A stretch of 64,000 nt of DNA from an uncultured Gemmiger sp. (GCA_944388245.1 CALXIA010000006.1:1-64000), one strand, 5' to 3'; positions 39,145 to 49,589 are shown, counted from the stretch's first letter. Numbers and translations are program-made. The notes: a model not told the origin generated them from the sequence alone.

Positions 39145-39813
39145 ATGCAGGCGTTTTTGAACGAATACGGTATGCTGCTGTTGGGCGGCGTGGGCGAGAC
39201 CCTTTTCATGACCCTGGCGCCCACCCTGTGCGCCTATCTGCTGGGGCTGCCCATGGGGGTGCTGCTCACCGTCACCAAGGCCGGCGGTATCGCGGAGGCG
39301 CCCCGGTTCAACGCGGTCTTCGGCTGGCTGGTGAACATCCTGCGCAGCCTGCCGTTCATGATCCTGATGATCTTCATCATTCCCTTTACCCGGCTGATCG
39401 CCGGCACCTCCATCGGGGCCACCGCCGCCTGCGTGCCCCTGACCGTGGCCGCGGCCCCCTTTGTGGCCCGCATGGTGGAGCAGAGCCTGGAGGAGATCGA
39501 CCGGGGCACCGTGGAGGCCGCCCGCTGCATGGGGGCCACCAACTGGCAGATCGTGACCCGGGTGCTGCTGGTGGAGAGCGTGCCCAGCCTGCTGCGGGGG
39601 CTGTCCATCAGCACCATCACCATTCTGGGCTACACCGCCATCACCGGCGCGGTGGGCGCGGGGGGCCTGGGCAACATCGCCTTTCGGTTCGGCTACCAGC
39701 GCTACCAGAAGGACCTGATGTATGTGACCATCCTGCTGCTGATTTTGCTGGTCTGCCTGATCCAGGGCGTTTTCAACCGGATCGCCCGCCACGCGGACAA
39801 GCGCAGCCGCTGA
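39145..39813 (+). CDS. metI: Methionine ABC transporter permease
   Basis: 222 residues, five membrane helices. The EAA loop reads VEAARCMGATNWQIVTRVLL, typical of MetI, followed by TITILGYTAITGAVGAGGLG. Three nt after metN, so translationally linked. Confidence 0.94.
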   Translation: MQAFLNEYGMLLLGGVGETLFMTLAPTLCAYLLGLPMGVLLTVTKAGGIAEAPRFNAVFGWLVNILRSLPFMILMIFIIPFTRLIAGTSIGATAACVPLTVAAAPFVARMVEQSLEEIDRGTVEAARCMGATNWQIVTRVLLVESVPSLLRGLSISTITILGYTAITGAVGAGGLGNIAFRFGYQRYQKDLMYVTILLLILLVCLIQGVFNRIARHADKRSR

Positions 39814-39854
39814 ATCCCGCCCGACCCGCGGCCCGGCCGCGGTGACGAATACAT

Positions 39855-39901
39855 GAGAGCGGCGCCGGTACGGGACGGCCGCCCGGCCCGCCGCCGCTCT
39901 C
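39855..39901 (+). other. Intercistronic hairpin between metI and metQ
   Basis: GAGAGCGGCG (39855-39864) and CGCCGCTCTC (39892-39901) form a perfect 10-bp stem around a GC-rich loop. It may stabilise metQ mRNA, since binding protein is needed in excess. Confidence 0.45.
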
Positions 39902-39934
39902 GCCAACCCAAAGAGAGACAGAGGAGTGTTACCC

Positions 39935-40765
39935 ATGAAAAAACTGTTGAGCCTTGCGCTGGTGCTGGCACTGGCGCTGAGTTTGGCCGCCTGCGGCGGC
40001 AGCCCGTCCTACAAGATCGGCATCCCCAACGACGCCACCAACGGCGGCCGGGCGCTGATGCTGCTGCAGGATCTGGGAATCCTGACCCTGAAGGAGGGCG
40101 CGGGCCTGTCCGCCACCGAACAGGACATCGCGGAAAACCCCTACAACGTGGAGATCGTGCCGCTGGAGGCCGCCAATCTGCCCATCAGCCTGCCGGATCT
40201 GGACTTCGCGGTGATCAACGGCAACTACGCCTCCGGCGCGGGCATCGGGGACCAGGTGCTGGTGACCGAGGACGCCGAGAGCGTGGCCGCCCAGACCTAC
40301 GGCAATGTGCTCTGCGTCAAGGAGGGCAACGAGAACGACCCGGCCGTGCAGGCGCTGCTGGCGGTGCTCATGAGCCAGGAGGTGCAGGACTGGATCGCCG
40401 CCAGCTACAACGGCGTGGTGATGCCCATGGGCGCGCAGGAACTGCCCATCCCCGAGATCCCCGAGCCGGTGAGCCTGAACGTGGGCGCCTCCCCCAGCCC
40501 CCACGCGGAGATCCTGGAATACGCCAAGCCCATTCTGGAACAGTACAACGTGGAACTGACCATCACCGAGTTTGACGATTACGTGATGCCCAACACCAGC
40601 CTGGAGGACGGCAGCATCGACGCCAACTACTTCCAGCACCAGCCCTATCTGGACGACTTCAACGCTGAGAACGGCACCCACATTGTGAGCGTGGGAACCA
40701 TCCACTATGAGCCCATGGGCGTGTACCCGGGCAAGAGCGACAGCCTGGACGTGTTCTCCCAGTAA
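39935..40765 (+). CDS. metQ: Methionine-binding lipoprotein MetQ in circularly permuted order
   Basis: 276 residues. Lipoprotein signal (MKKLLSLALVLALALSLAAC, Cys20), then residues 27 to ~162 are the part that normally forms the second half of MetQ (KIGIPNDATNGGRAL, FAVINGNYASGAG, CVKEGNENDPAVQALL, YNGVVMP). A short acidic/proline linker (about 163-180) leads into the normal first half (VGASPSPHAEIL, DYVMPNTSLEDGSIDANYFQ, HQPYLDDFNAENGTH, IHYEPMGVYPGK), and the protein stops there. All ligand-pocket blocks are present once, so the order is rotated, with the new ends at the first lobe-crossing hinge. I take it as functional because it closes a T-box-controlled metNI operon. GAGGAG precedes the ATG. 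Confidence 0.9.
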   Translation: MKKLLSLALVLALALSLAACGGSPSYKIGIPNDATNGGRALMLLQDLGILTLKEGAGLSATEQDIAENPYNVEIVPLEAANLPISLPDLDFAVINGNYASGAGIGDQVLVTEDAESVAAQTYGNVLCVKEGNENDPAVQALLAVLMSQEVQDWIAASYNGVVMPMGAQELPIPEIPEPVSLNVGASPSPHAEILEYAKPILEQYNVELTITEFDDYVMPNTSLEDGSIDANYFQHQPYLDDFNAENGTHIVSVGTIHYEPMGVYPGKSDSLDVFSQ

Positions 40766-40772
40766 GCCTGTA

Positions 40773-40804
40773 TCCCCTGCGGCGCAAGGCCGCGGGGGAT
40801 TTTT
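40773..40804 (+). terminator. Terminator of the met operon
   Basis: A stem of about 10 bp formed by TCCCCTGCGG and CCGCGGGGGA (one mismatch), then T5. Confidence 0.75.
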
Positions 40805-40955
40805 GTCGCATTCCGGCGGTCCTGCCCATTGACAAGGAGAAAGGTTGGGTATAAGGTATAGTGTGGATGGATGGCGCCGCGGCCCCAGGCTGCGGCGCCC
40901 TTACCGACCAAACGGCGATCCATACTTTACAAAAAAGAAAGTGAAGGTGCGGCCA

Positions 40956-42350
40956 ATGGCGCGCAAAAAGGCCGGGGCGACCCGGGAGGGGCTGAACATC
41001 ATCCTGGTGGGATGCGGCAAGGTGGGCGTTTCCCTGGTGGAAAAGCTCAGCCAGGAAGGGCACAATATCACGGTGGTGGACCGGCGGGCCAGCGCGGTGA
41101 CCGCGGTGACCGACCTGTACGACGTGAGCGGCGTGGTGGGCAACGGCGCCAGCTACCGCATCCAGCAGGAGGCCGGCATCGACGAGGCCGACGTGTTCAT
41201 CTCGGTGACCGCCTCGGACGAGTTGAATCTTCTGTGCTGCACGGTGGCCCAGAAGGCCAGCCACTGCGCCACCATCGCCCGGGTTCGCACCCCGGATTAC
41301 AGCGAGGATTCCCAGTATCTGAAGGAAAAACTGGGGCTGGCCATGGTGATCAACCCGGAGCGGGAGGCCGCGCTGGCCATCGCCCGGCTGCTCTGCCTGC
41401 CCACCGCCCTGAGCGTGACCAGCTTCGCGGGCGGCCACGCCGAGATGGTGCGGATCCGTATTCCCCAGAACAGCAAGCTGGACGGGCGGTATCTGCGCGA
41501 GTTGGGCAAGGAACTGGCCGGGCCGGTGCTGGTCTGCGCGGTGGAGCGCAGCGGCCAGGTGTACATACCGGACGGCGGATTCCAACTGGCCAGCGGCGAC
41601 GCGCTGACCTTTATCTGCCCCTCCCGGGACTCCAAGCAGTTTCTGGGCCGGATGGGGTTTGAGACCCATCAGGTGCACAACGCGCTGCTGATCGGCGGCA
41701 GCAAGGCGGCCTATTACCTGGCCCGGCGGCTGCTGGCGGTGGGGGTGCAGGTGCGGATCATCGAGGCGGACATGGCCCGGTGCGAGGAATTGAGCAACCT
41801 GCTGCCCCGGGCCACCATCCTGCACGGGGACGGCACCGACGCCGACCTGCTGCGGGAGGCGGGCATTTTGCAGGCCGAGGCGGTGGTGCCGCTGACCGGC
41901 ATCGACGAGGAAAACATCCTGCTGACCCTGCACGCCCGCGCGGTGGCCCCCGGCGCCAAGGCGGTGACAAAAATCAACCGGATCATGTTCCCGGAAGCGG
42001 TGGCCCGGCTGGACCTGGGCAGCGTGATCTGCCCCAAGCATCTGACCACCGACGCGATCCTGGCCTTTGTGCGCAGCCGGGGCGCGTCCAAGAACAGCAA
42101 CATCGAGGCGCTGCTGCACATGTTCGACAACCGGGTGGAGGCGATCGAGTTTCTGGCCAGGGAAGGCTCTCCCCTGCTGGACATCCCGCTGCGGGAACTG
42201 GCCCTGCGGGACCATCTGCTGATCGCCTGCCTGTTCCGGGATAACCAGACCCTGATCCCCGGCGGCGACGACTGCATCCAGGCCGGGGACCGGATCATTG
42301 TGGTCACCACCCATACCGGTCTGCGGGAACTGGCCGAGATCCTGGCGTAA
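40956..42350 (+). CDS. trkA: Trk-type potassium uptake regulatory protein TrkA
   Basis: 464 residues, two RCK modules. The first Rossmann unit NIILVGCGKVGVSLVEKL continues with VVDRRASAV and GNGASYRIQQEAGIDEADVF; the second has ALLIGGSKAAYYLARRL and GDGTDADLLREAGI. Each is followed by a TrkA-C domain. It binds NAD(H)/nucleotides and gates TrkH. Start at 40956 (MARKKAG) with GAAGGTG. A TTGACA at 40829-40834 with TATAAG nearby probably starts this transcript. Confidence 0.93.
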   Translation: MARKKAGATREGLNIILVGCGKVGVSLVEKLSQEGHNITVVDRRASAVTAVTDLYDVSGVVGNGASYRIQQEAGIDEADVFISVTASDELNLLCCTVAQKASHCATIARVRTPDYSEDSQYLKEKLGLAMVINPEREAALAIARLLCLPTALSVTSFAGGHAEMVRIRIPQNSKLDGRYLRELGKELAGPVLVCAVERSGQVYIPDGGFQLASGDALTFICPSRDSKQFLGRMGFETHQVHNALLIGGSKAAYYLARRLLAVGVQVRIIEADMARCEELSNLLPRATILHGDGTDADLLREAGILQAEAVVPLTGIDEENILLTLHARAVAPGAKAVTKINRIMFPEAVARLDLGSVICPKHLTTDAILAFVRSRGASKNSNIEALLHMFDNRVEAIEFLAREGSPLLDIPLRELALRDHLLIACLFRDNQTLIPGGDDCIQAGDRIIVVTTHTGLRELAEILA

Positions 42351-42362
42351 GGGGGTGCGACG

Positions 42363-43829
<1,467 letters not shown>

Positions 43830-43851
43830 GACGATCCGGGAAAACAACGAT

Positions 43852-43888
43852 AAGGCCGGTGCGCATCGGGTGGATGCGCACCGGCCTT
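43852..43888. terminator. Bidirectional terminator between trkH and the beta-galactosidase gene
   Basis: AAGGCCGGTGCGCAT and its exact complement form a 15-bp stem, with TTTCC following on the plus strand. The first 12 nt of the stem recur in the terminator at 55117-55160. Confidence 0.8.
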
Positions 43889-43928
43889 TCCATTTGCCGT
43901 ATGGTTCAGTTTCAAGAGCCGGACCATC

Positions 43929-46754
43929 TCACCGCCCCGGGCACAGCCGGAAGGTCAGCAGATGGTCCTGCCCGGCGCTGACCCGCCAGGGGGGCTGCAC
44001 GTCGGCGCCCCAGCTGTCGATCCCGCCCACGCCGCGCATGGCGCCGTACACCGACACCACCGTGCGGGTGGAGGGCGGCAGTTCCTCCTGATGCCAGGCG
44101 TCCTCCAGCTGGGCAGGGGTATGCGGCAGCGCCGAGAAGGCGAACGCCTCATGCTCCATGACCAGCTCCAGCGCGCCCACATCGGCCAGGCTCACGGCCT
44201 GCCGGTGCAGGGTCGCCCGCATCGTGTCCAGGTGGCAGCCGTACTCCTGCGGCACCAGATACCCGGCCGGGGCCGGCGTTTCGCTGTGCAGGCCGAACAC
44301 CCCGCCCTTGCACCGGTCGGGATAGGTCTCGCCGCTCAGGCCCAGCCAGTCCACCCGGTCCACCGGGGCCGGCGTGGAGAAACGCACCCCGAAGCAGGGC
44401 AGTTCCGGCAGCCCGGGCGCCCCCCGATAGGCCGCCCGCACCTGCACCTCGCCCAGCCGGTCCACCGTATAGCAGATCTCGGCCTCCGCCTGCGGCGCCC
44501 CCGGCAGGGAGAACCGATACCGGATCGAGGCACAATCCTCCTCCGCCTGCAGGATCTCCCAGCCCACGCAGCGGGCGTACTGATCCGCCCCCCGCCAGAC
44601 GGCGCTGCGCTGGGGGAACCCGCAGCCCACATCGTTCTCGGTGGGGGCCCGCCAGACCGCCGGGCGCGGCGCCCGCCAGAGCCATTCCACCCCGCCGTAC
44701 CGCAGGCTCACCGGCCCGCCCGCTCCGTAGGAGAAGAGCGCCGAAAAGTTCTCGCCGTACACGCCCAGGTTGCCGTCCCCCCGCACGATCCGCAGCCCCG
44801 GCGCGGCGCCCGCCTGCATGGCGGCTGCCCGCCGCCGGGCGTGCAGCATCCGCTCCGCCTCTTGGCGGGCGCGGGCGTTGGCCTCGTCCCGGGCGGCGCG
44901 GACAGCCTCGTCCGCGTACCAGTAGCGCACCTCCTGCATGGCCGGCTTCTCCCGGCCGTCCGCGAACAGGATCCCGTTGGCGCTGAAGTTGTAATCGCTG
45001 GTCCGGTCCCCGAAATCGCCGCCGTACCCCAGCACCCGCCGGCCCAGCGGGTCGGTGTGCCAGAGGGCCTGATCCTTGAAGTCCCAGATAAAGCCGCCCT
45101 GATACTGGGGGAACTCCTCCTGCAGGCGGATGTACTCCTCCATGCCGCCCAGCGAGTTGCCCATGTCGTGCATGTACTCGCACAGCAGCATGGGCTTGGT
45201 GTGCGGGCCGGTCAGATAGGCCCGGATATCCGCCGGAGTGGCATACATCCGGCTCTCCACGTCGCTGCTGTCGTCAAAGGCCCGGTTCTGGAACACCCCT
45301 TCGTAGTGTACCAGCCGGCTGTCGTCCCGGCTGCGGAAAAACTGGGCCATCGCCCGGATACAGCTGCCGGCGTAACTCTCGTTGCCGCAGGACCAGAACA
45401 GGATGCTGGGATGATTCTTGTCCCGCTCGAACATGGAGCGGGCCCGGTCCACCACGCAGCCCTCCCATTCCGGCAGGCTGCCCGGCACGTTCCACTCCGG
45501 GTCCACCTTGCCCATCTTATTCCAGGAGCCGTGGCTCTCCAGGTTGGTCTCGTCGATCAGGTAGATCCCCGCCTCGTCGCAGAGGGTATACCACAAACTC
45601 TGGTCCGGGTAATGGCAGGTGCGCACCGCGTTGGCGCCCGAATCCAGCACCGCTTGCAGATCCCGGCGCATGTCCGCCTCGTCGATGGCCCGGCCCTTTT
45701 CGGCGCTCCACTCGTGGCGATTGACCCCTTTCAGGATCAGCCGCTGCCCGTTCAGCTTCATGATCCCGTCCTCGATGCCGAACCGGCGGAACCCGATCTT
45801 CTGGGGCACCACCTCCTGTTCCCGCCCGGCCGCGTCGGCCAGGGTCAGGGTCACCGGGTACAGGCAGGGGTCCTCGTGCCGCCAGGGCCGCACCGGGCCC
45901 ATCGGCAGCGGGCCGGCCTCCAGCGCGCCGTCCTCCGCGGCGGTCAACGCCAGGGCGCCGTCAAACAGCGCCCGGCCGTCCGGGCCGTCCACCCGGCAAT
46001 GCACCCGGGCCTGCGCCGGGTCGGTCACCGGGCCCTGCCAGGCCGCGCTCAGCTTCAGCCGGATCCGCAGGCTGCCGCTGCCGTCCCCCTCCAGGGTCGG
46101 GCGCAGCCACAGGTCCTCCAGATGCAGCGCCGGTTTCGCGTACAGGTAGACGGAACGGAAGATGCCCGAAAAGCGGAAAAAGTCCTGGTCCTCGATCCAG
46201 GCGGCGCTGCTGTATTTGTACACCTCCACACAGAGCCGGTTGTCGGTGTCCCGGATCCAGGGGGTCAGGTCGAACTCCGACGGGGTGAAGCTGTCCTCCG
46301 CGTAACCCACGAACTGGCCGTTGAGCCAGACAAACATCGCCTGCTCCACCCCCTGGAACGAGATGCAGACCCGTTTGCCCCGCAGCGGCTCGTCCAGGTC
46401 AAAGGTGCGCAGATAGCTGCCCACCGGGTTGTTGTCCCAGTCGATATGGGGCGGACGCAGCGCCGCCGCCCCGTCCCAGGGATACAGGGTGTTGGTGTAC
46501 TGCACCTGACCGTAGCCCTGCAGTTCCATATGCCCGGGCACCTGAATGGTCCCGAATTCGGCGGGTTCGCCTCCCTCCCGCCAGAAATCCGCGGGCCGGT
46601 CGGCGGGGCGGGGGCTCCAGGCAAAGCGCCAGGTCCCGTCCAGACTCTGGCGCAGCGTCTGCCCCTGGTGGTACCAGGGATGATCGGAATGGGCGTCCAG
46701 CCGGTTGACCTGCCAGACCTGCGGATCCTCCAGCCAATGAAGATCGGGTTGCAT
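43929..46754 (-). CDS. lacZ: Beta-galactosidase, GH2 (LacZ type)
   Basis: 941 residues. GH2 sugar-binding domain with AMFVWLNGQFVGYAEDSFTPSE, immunoglobulin-like domain, then the TIM barrel: VNRHEWSAEKGRAIDEADM, ETNLESHG, acid/base Glu in FWSCGNESYAG and nucleophile Glu in PMLLCEYMHDMGNS. The beta-gal small-chain domain follows. No signal peptide, so it cleaves imported lactose or galactosides in the cytoplasm. Start at 46754 with AGGAGGT 6 nt upstream; on the minus strand a TATAAT (46811-46816) with TTGTGG is its likely promoter. Confidence 0.95.
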   Translation of the reverse strand: MQPDLHWLEDPQVWQVNRLDAHSDHPWYHQGQTLRQSLDGTWRFAWSPRPADRPADFWREGGEPAEFGTIQVPGHMELQGYGQVQYTNTLYPWDGAAALRPPHIDWDNNPVGSYLRTFDLDEPLRGKRVCISFQGVEQAMFVWLNGQFVGYAEDSFTPSEFDLTPWIRDTDNRLCVEVYKYSSAAWIEDQDFFRFSGIFRSVYLYAKPALHLEDLWLRPTLEGDGSGSLRIRLKLSAAWQGPVTDPAQARVHCRVDGPDGRALFDGALALTAAEDGALEAGPLPMGPVRPWRHEDPCLYPVTLTLADAAGREQEVVPQKIGFRRFGIEDGIMKLNGQRLILKGVNRHEWSAEKGRAIDEADMRRDLQAVLDSGANAVRTCHYPDQSLWYTLCDEAGIYLIDETNLESHGSWNKMGKVDPEWNVPGSLPEWEGCVVDRARSMFERDKNHPSILFWSCGNESYAGSCIRAMAQFFRSRDDSRLVHYEGVFQNRAFDDSSDVESRMYATPADIRAYLTGPHTKPMLLCEYMHDMGNSLGGMEEYIRLQEEFPQYQGGFIWDFKDQALWHTDPLGRRVLGYGGDFGDRTSDYNFSANGILFADGREKPAMQEVRYWYADEAVRAARDEANARARQEAERMLHARRRAAAMQAGAAPGLRIVRGDGNLGVYGENFSALFSYGAGGPVSLRYGGVEWLWRAPRPAVWRAPTENDVGCGFPQRSAVWRGADQYARCVGWEILQAEEDCASIRYRFSLPGAPQAEAEICYTVDRLGEVQVRAAYRGAPGLPELPCFGVRFSTPAPVDRVDWLGLSGETYPDRCKGGVFGLHSETPAPAGYLVPQEYGCHLDTMRATLHRQAVSLADVGALELVMEHEAFAFSALPHTPAQLEDAWHQEELPPSTRTVVSVYGAMRGVGGIDSWGADVQPPWRVSAGQDHLLTFRLCPGR

Positions 46755-46848
46755 AGGGATACCTCCTGTCAAACGGCGGGAAATTCGCCCGCCGGAAATT
46801 CGATGCCTTCATTATACCAGAGCGGCCACGCCGCCACAAGCGGTTGGT

Positions 46849-46877
46849 TTGACAAGGCGATACCGGGCGGCTATAAT
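46849..46877 (+). promoter_or_regulatory. Perfect consensus sigma-A promoter of hflX
   Basis: TTGACA (46849-46854), exactly 17 nt, then TATAAT (46872-46877). Confidence 0.88.
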
Positions 46878-46908
46878 AGGGAAAATCAAGAGAGAAACGA
46901 GGTGCGCC

Positions 46909-48168
46909 ATGGAAGAAATGCAGCAGTCGCGGCCCCCCATGCGGGTGGTGCTGCTGGGGCTGGACCAGGGCCTGTTTGACGCGGATCGCAGCATGGACGA
47001 GTTGAGCGCCCTGTGCGAGGCGGGCGGCCGGGAGGCGGTGGCCTGCCTGGTGCAGAAAAAGGACGCGCCCGAACCGGGCACCGTGCTGGGCGAGGGAAAG
47101 CTGGCCGAGGCCAAGCTCTACTGCCAGAACCTGCAGGCGGAACAGGCCGTTTTTGACGGGGAACTCACCGGCAGCCAGATCCGCAATCTCAGCGAGCGGC
47201 TGGAGGTGGAGGTCATCGACCGGACCATGCTGATCCTGGAAATTTTCCGCAGCCGGGCGGTGACCAACGAGGGAAAACTGCAGACCGAACTGGCCCTGCT
47301 GCGCTACCGGCTGCCCCGGCTGCAGGGGCTGGGCCAGGCTTTGAGCCGCCAGGGCGGCGGCGGTGGCGGCGGCGCCGGCGCGCGCCGGGGCGCGGGCGAA
47401 AGCAAGCTGGAATACGACCGCCGGCACATTCACAGCCGCATCCAGGCGCTGGAGGGCCGGCTGCGGGAGATGGAGAAGCGCCGGGGGGAAAACCGCCGCA
47501 CCCGCCAGAAAAGCGGGGTGCCGGTGGTGAGCCTGGTGGGCTACACCAACGTGGGCAAGAGCAGCCTGATGAACGCGCTGTGCGGCGGCGAACAGGCCGC
47601 GGCGGCGGATATGCTGTTCGCCACCCTGGACCCCACCGCCCGCAAGCTGACCCTGCCCAGCGGGCTGGGCATCGTGCTGGTGGACACGGTGGGCTTTGTG
47701 AGCCGGCTGCCCCACAAGCTGGTGGAGGCCTTCCGCAGCACCCTGGAGGAGGCCGCCTTTTCGGATGTGATCGTCAAGGTGGCCGACGCGGCCGACCCGG
47801 AACGGGAAAACCAGCTGGCGGTGACCGACGAGGTGCTGAACAGCCTGGGCTGCGGCGGTATCCCCCAGCTGACCGTCTACAACAAATGCGACAAGAACGG
47901 GGCGCTGGCCTTCGATCCGGACATCCTGCTTACCAGCGCCCGCACCGGGCAGGGCCTGGACGAACTGCTCGCCGCGCTGGACAAGGCGCTGAACGACCGG
48001 GTGCGGCCGGTGAAACTGCTGCTTCCCTACGACAAACTGGGTCTGGCGGAAACGCTGCGCACCCGGGGCAGCGTGACCGCCGAGGAATACCGGGACGCCG
48101 GCCTGTACCTGGAAGGGATGTGCCCCACCGAGGAGCTGCACCGGTACGAGGACTATCTGCTCAACTGA
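46909..48168 (+). CDS. hflX: Ribosome-splitting GTPase HflX
   Basis: 419 residues. N-terminal HflX domain (LVQKKDAPEPGTVLGEGKLA, VIDRTMLILEIFRSRA), a glycine-rich loop (QGGGGGGGAGARRGAGE) and a coiled helix pair, then the G domain: G1 LVGYTNVGKSSLMNAL, switch FATLDPTARK, G3 VDTVGFVSRLPH and G4 NKCD. It rescues stalled 70S ribosomes, notably after heat or antibiotic stress. Start at 46909 (MEEMQQS), GAGGTG upstream. Confidence 0.95.
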   Translation: MEEMQQSRPPMRVVLLGLDQGLFDADRSMDELSALCEAGGREAVACLVQKKDAPEPGTVLGEGKLAEAKLYCQNLQAEQAVFDGELTGSQIRNLSERLEVEVIDRTMLILEIFRSRAVTNEGKLQTELALLRYRLPRLQGLGQALSRQGGGGGGGAGARRGAGESKLEYDRRHIHSRIQALEGRLREMEKRRGENRRTRQKSGVPVVSLVGYTNVGKSSLMNALCGGEQAAAADMLFATLDPTARKLTLPSGLGIVLVDTVGFVSRLPHKLVEAFRSTLEEAAFSDVIVKVADAADPERENQLAVTDEVLNSLGCGGIPQLTVYNKCDKNGALAFDPDILLTSARTGQGLDELLAALDKALNDRVRPVKLLLPYDKLGLAETLRTRGSVTAEEYRDAGLYLEGMCPTEELHRYEDYLLN

Positions 48169-48201
48169 CGGACCGCGGCCTGGATGGGCCGCAAAGCGCA
48201 C

Positions 48202-48235
48202 GCAAAAAGGCCCGCCTTGCGGCGGGCCTTTTTGC
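48202..48235. terminator. Bidirectional terminator after hflX
   Basis: GCAAAAAGGCCCGCC and its exact complement around a TTGC loop. A-tract and T-tract on either side make it work in both directions. Confidence 0.85.
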
Positions 48236-48280
48236 ATAGAGGGGTGGGAAAGTATATAGATGGGAATATCTGATTGACAA
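48203..48280 (-). ncRNA. Candidate small RNA, about 75 nt
   Basis: A consensus promoter on the minus strand (48286-48313) points into the hflX terminator, with no start codon worth noting in between. The predicted transcript has a pyrimidine-rich single-stranded part (CTTTCCCACCCCTC) and ends in a terminator hairpin with a U-tract, the layout of a trans-acting sRNA. Nothing else in 48169-48482 is coding; the rest is AT-rich promoter DNA for the Lrp gene. Confidence 0.4.
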
Positions 48281-48285
48281 GTATG

Positions 48286-48313
48286 ATTATACCAGAATCG
48301 CTTAATATGTCAA
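48286..48313 (-). promoter_or_regulatory. Orphan consensus sigma-A promoter
   Basis: On the minus strand, TTGACA (48308-48313), a 16-nt spacer and TATAAT (48286-48291). Both hexamers are perfect, yet the next gene on that strand is beyond hflX. Confidence 0.65.
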
Positions 48314-48346
48314 ATGAACTTCCCGCAAACAGCTTTCTTTTTTCGC

Positions 48347-48375
48347 TTTACTTTTGAGGGAAAAGTTCATATAAT
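48347..48375 (+). promoter_or_regulatory. Promoter of the Lrp-family gene
   Basis: TTTACT (48347-48352), a 17-nt spacer and TATAAT (48370-48375); a leader of about 100 nt follows. Confidence 0.6.
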
Positions 48376-48482
48376 AAAATCATGGGATTTTTTTGAGGGG
48401 CAGGCTTTCTTTTGTGTTTCTTTTGTGAAAGAAATTCTTAATTAAAGCAGAAGTTGCCCGCAGGGAAAGGAGAATCGTATCT

Positions 48483-48923
48483 ATGGACCAACTGGATCAA
48501 CGGATCCTGGCGCTGCTGTGTGAAAACGCCCGGATGCCGGTAAAGGACATTGCCCGTCAGGTCTCTCTGACCAGCCCGGCGGTGAGCAGCCGCATCCGCA
48601 AGATGGAGCGGGAGGGCATCATCGCCCGGTATACGGTGGTGCTGAATCCCCAAAACAAGAGCGAGATCAACGCGCTGGTGAGCGTGTCCAGCCTGCCCGC
48701 CCAGCGGGACGCGCTGACCGCCGCCCTGCAGGAGGACCCGCAGGTGCAGAAGTGTTTCCATGTGACCGGCAGCTACAGCTATATCGCCAAGGTCTGCTGC
48801 CCGGACATGGCCGCGCTGGAGCACCTGATCACCCAGCTGCAGACCTACGGCCAGACCAGTACCCAGATCATCCTGTCCACCCCGGTGGACCGGCCCGCTT
48901 ACGGATATACGAAGGAGGAATAA
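48483..48923 (+). CDS. Lrp/AsnC-family transcriptional regulator
   Basis: 146 residues. N-terminal helix-turn-helix (DQLDQRILALLCENARMPVK, then TSPAVSSRIRKMEREGII) and a C-terminal RAM/AsnC ligand domain (VQKCFHVTGSYSYIAKVCCP). Should bind an amino acid and act as an octamer. Four nt before the zinc-ribbon gene. Start has GGGAAAGGAG upstream. Confidence 0.92.
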   Translation: MDQLDQRILALLCENARMPVKDIARQVSLTSPAVSSRIRKMEREGIIARYTVVLNPQNKSEINALVSVSSLPAQRDALTAALQEDPQVQKCFHVTGSYSYIAKVCCPDMAALEHLITQLQTYGQTSTQIILSTPVDRPAYGYTKEE

Positions 48924-48926
48924 AGT

Positions 48927-49589
48927 ATGACGGAATATTGTCCCCAGTGCGGCGCGCCCCTGCCGGAGAACTGCCTGTTCTGCCCGGCCTGCGGGGCCTC
49001 CTGCGCCCGGCCGTCCGGCCCCGCGCCGGAAACGGCCGACTCTGCCCCGGCCATAACCGACGAGAGCGCCGCCCCGGCGGGCGAACCCGCGCCGGAGCAG
49101 CCCCCTGCCGAGGAAACGGCTTCTTCCGCCCCGGAAAGCGGCCCCGTGCCGCCTCCGCCGGGCGCCGGCCCCCGCTATGCGGCCCAGCCGCCCCGGTACA
49201 CACCCTCCCAGCCCGCGCCGGACAAGAACGAGATGACCACCGGCCGGTATCTTGCCTGCCTGATCCTGTTCGCCATTCCCGTAGTGGGGCTGGTGATGAT
49301 GTTCGTGTGGGGCTTTGGCTCCGGCGAAAACGTCCATCGCCGCCGGCTGGCCCGGGCCGCGCTACTCTTTGTGGCCCTTTTGCTGGTGCTCTGCGTGCTG
49401 TTCTCGATCGTGATGGCGGCGGTGGGCGCGCTGGGCTTCTGGCTGTTCCCCCGCGGGTACGGCTACTACCAGGGCCCCTACGACTATTTTGAGGACTACC
49501 TGGACGGCTACGACGACTACTACGATTACTACTACGACGATCCCTACGGCTATTACGGCGGCCATCATCTGGGGGCCAGGGTGCAATAA
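48927..49589 (+). CDS. Zinc-ribbon membrane protein with Tyr/Asp-rich tail
   Basis: 220 residues. N-terminal zinc ribbon (YCPQCGAPLPENCLFCPACG), a Pro/Ala/Glu-rich low-complexity linker to about 85, two membrane helices (LACLILFAIPVVGLVMMFVW and ALLFVALLLVLCVLFSIVMA), then a tail dominated by Tyr, Asp and Gly (DYFEDYLDGYDDYYDYYYDD). Function unknown; probably a membrane-associated accessory protein. GAAGGAGGAA precedes the start. Confidence 0.75.
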   Translation: MTEYCPQCGAPLPENCLFCPACGASCARPSGPAPETADSAPAITDESAAPAGEPAPEQPPAEETASSAPESGPVPPPPGAGPRYAAQPPRYTPSQPAPDKNEMTTGRYLACLILFAIPVVGLVMMFVWGFGSGENVHRRRLARAALLFVALLLVLCVLFSIVMAAVGALGFWLFPRGYGYYQGPYDYFEDYLDGYDDYYDYYYDDPYGYYGGHHLGARVQ

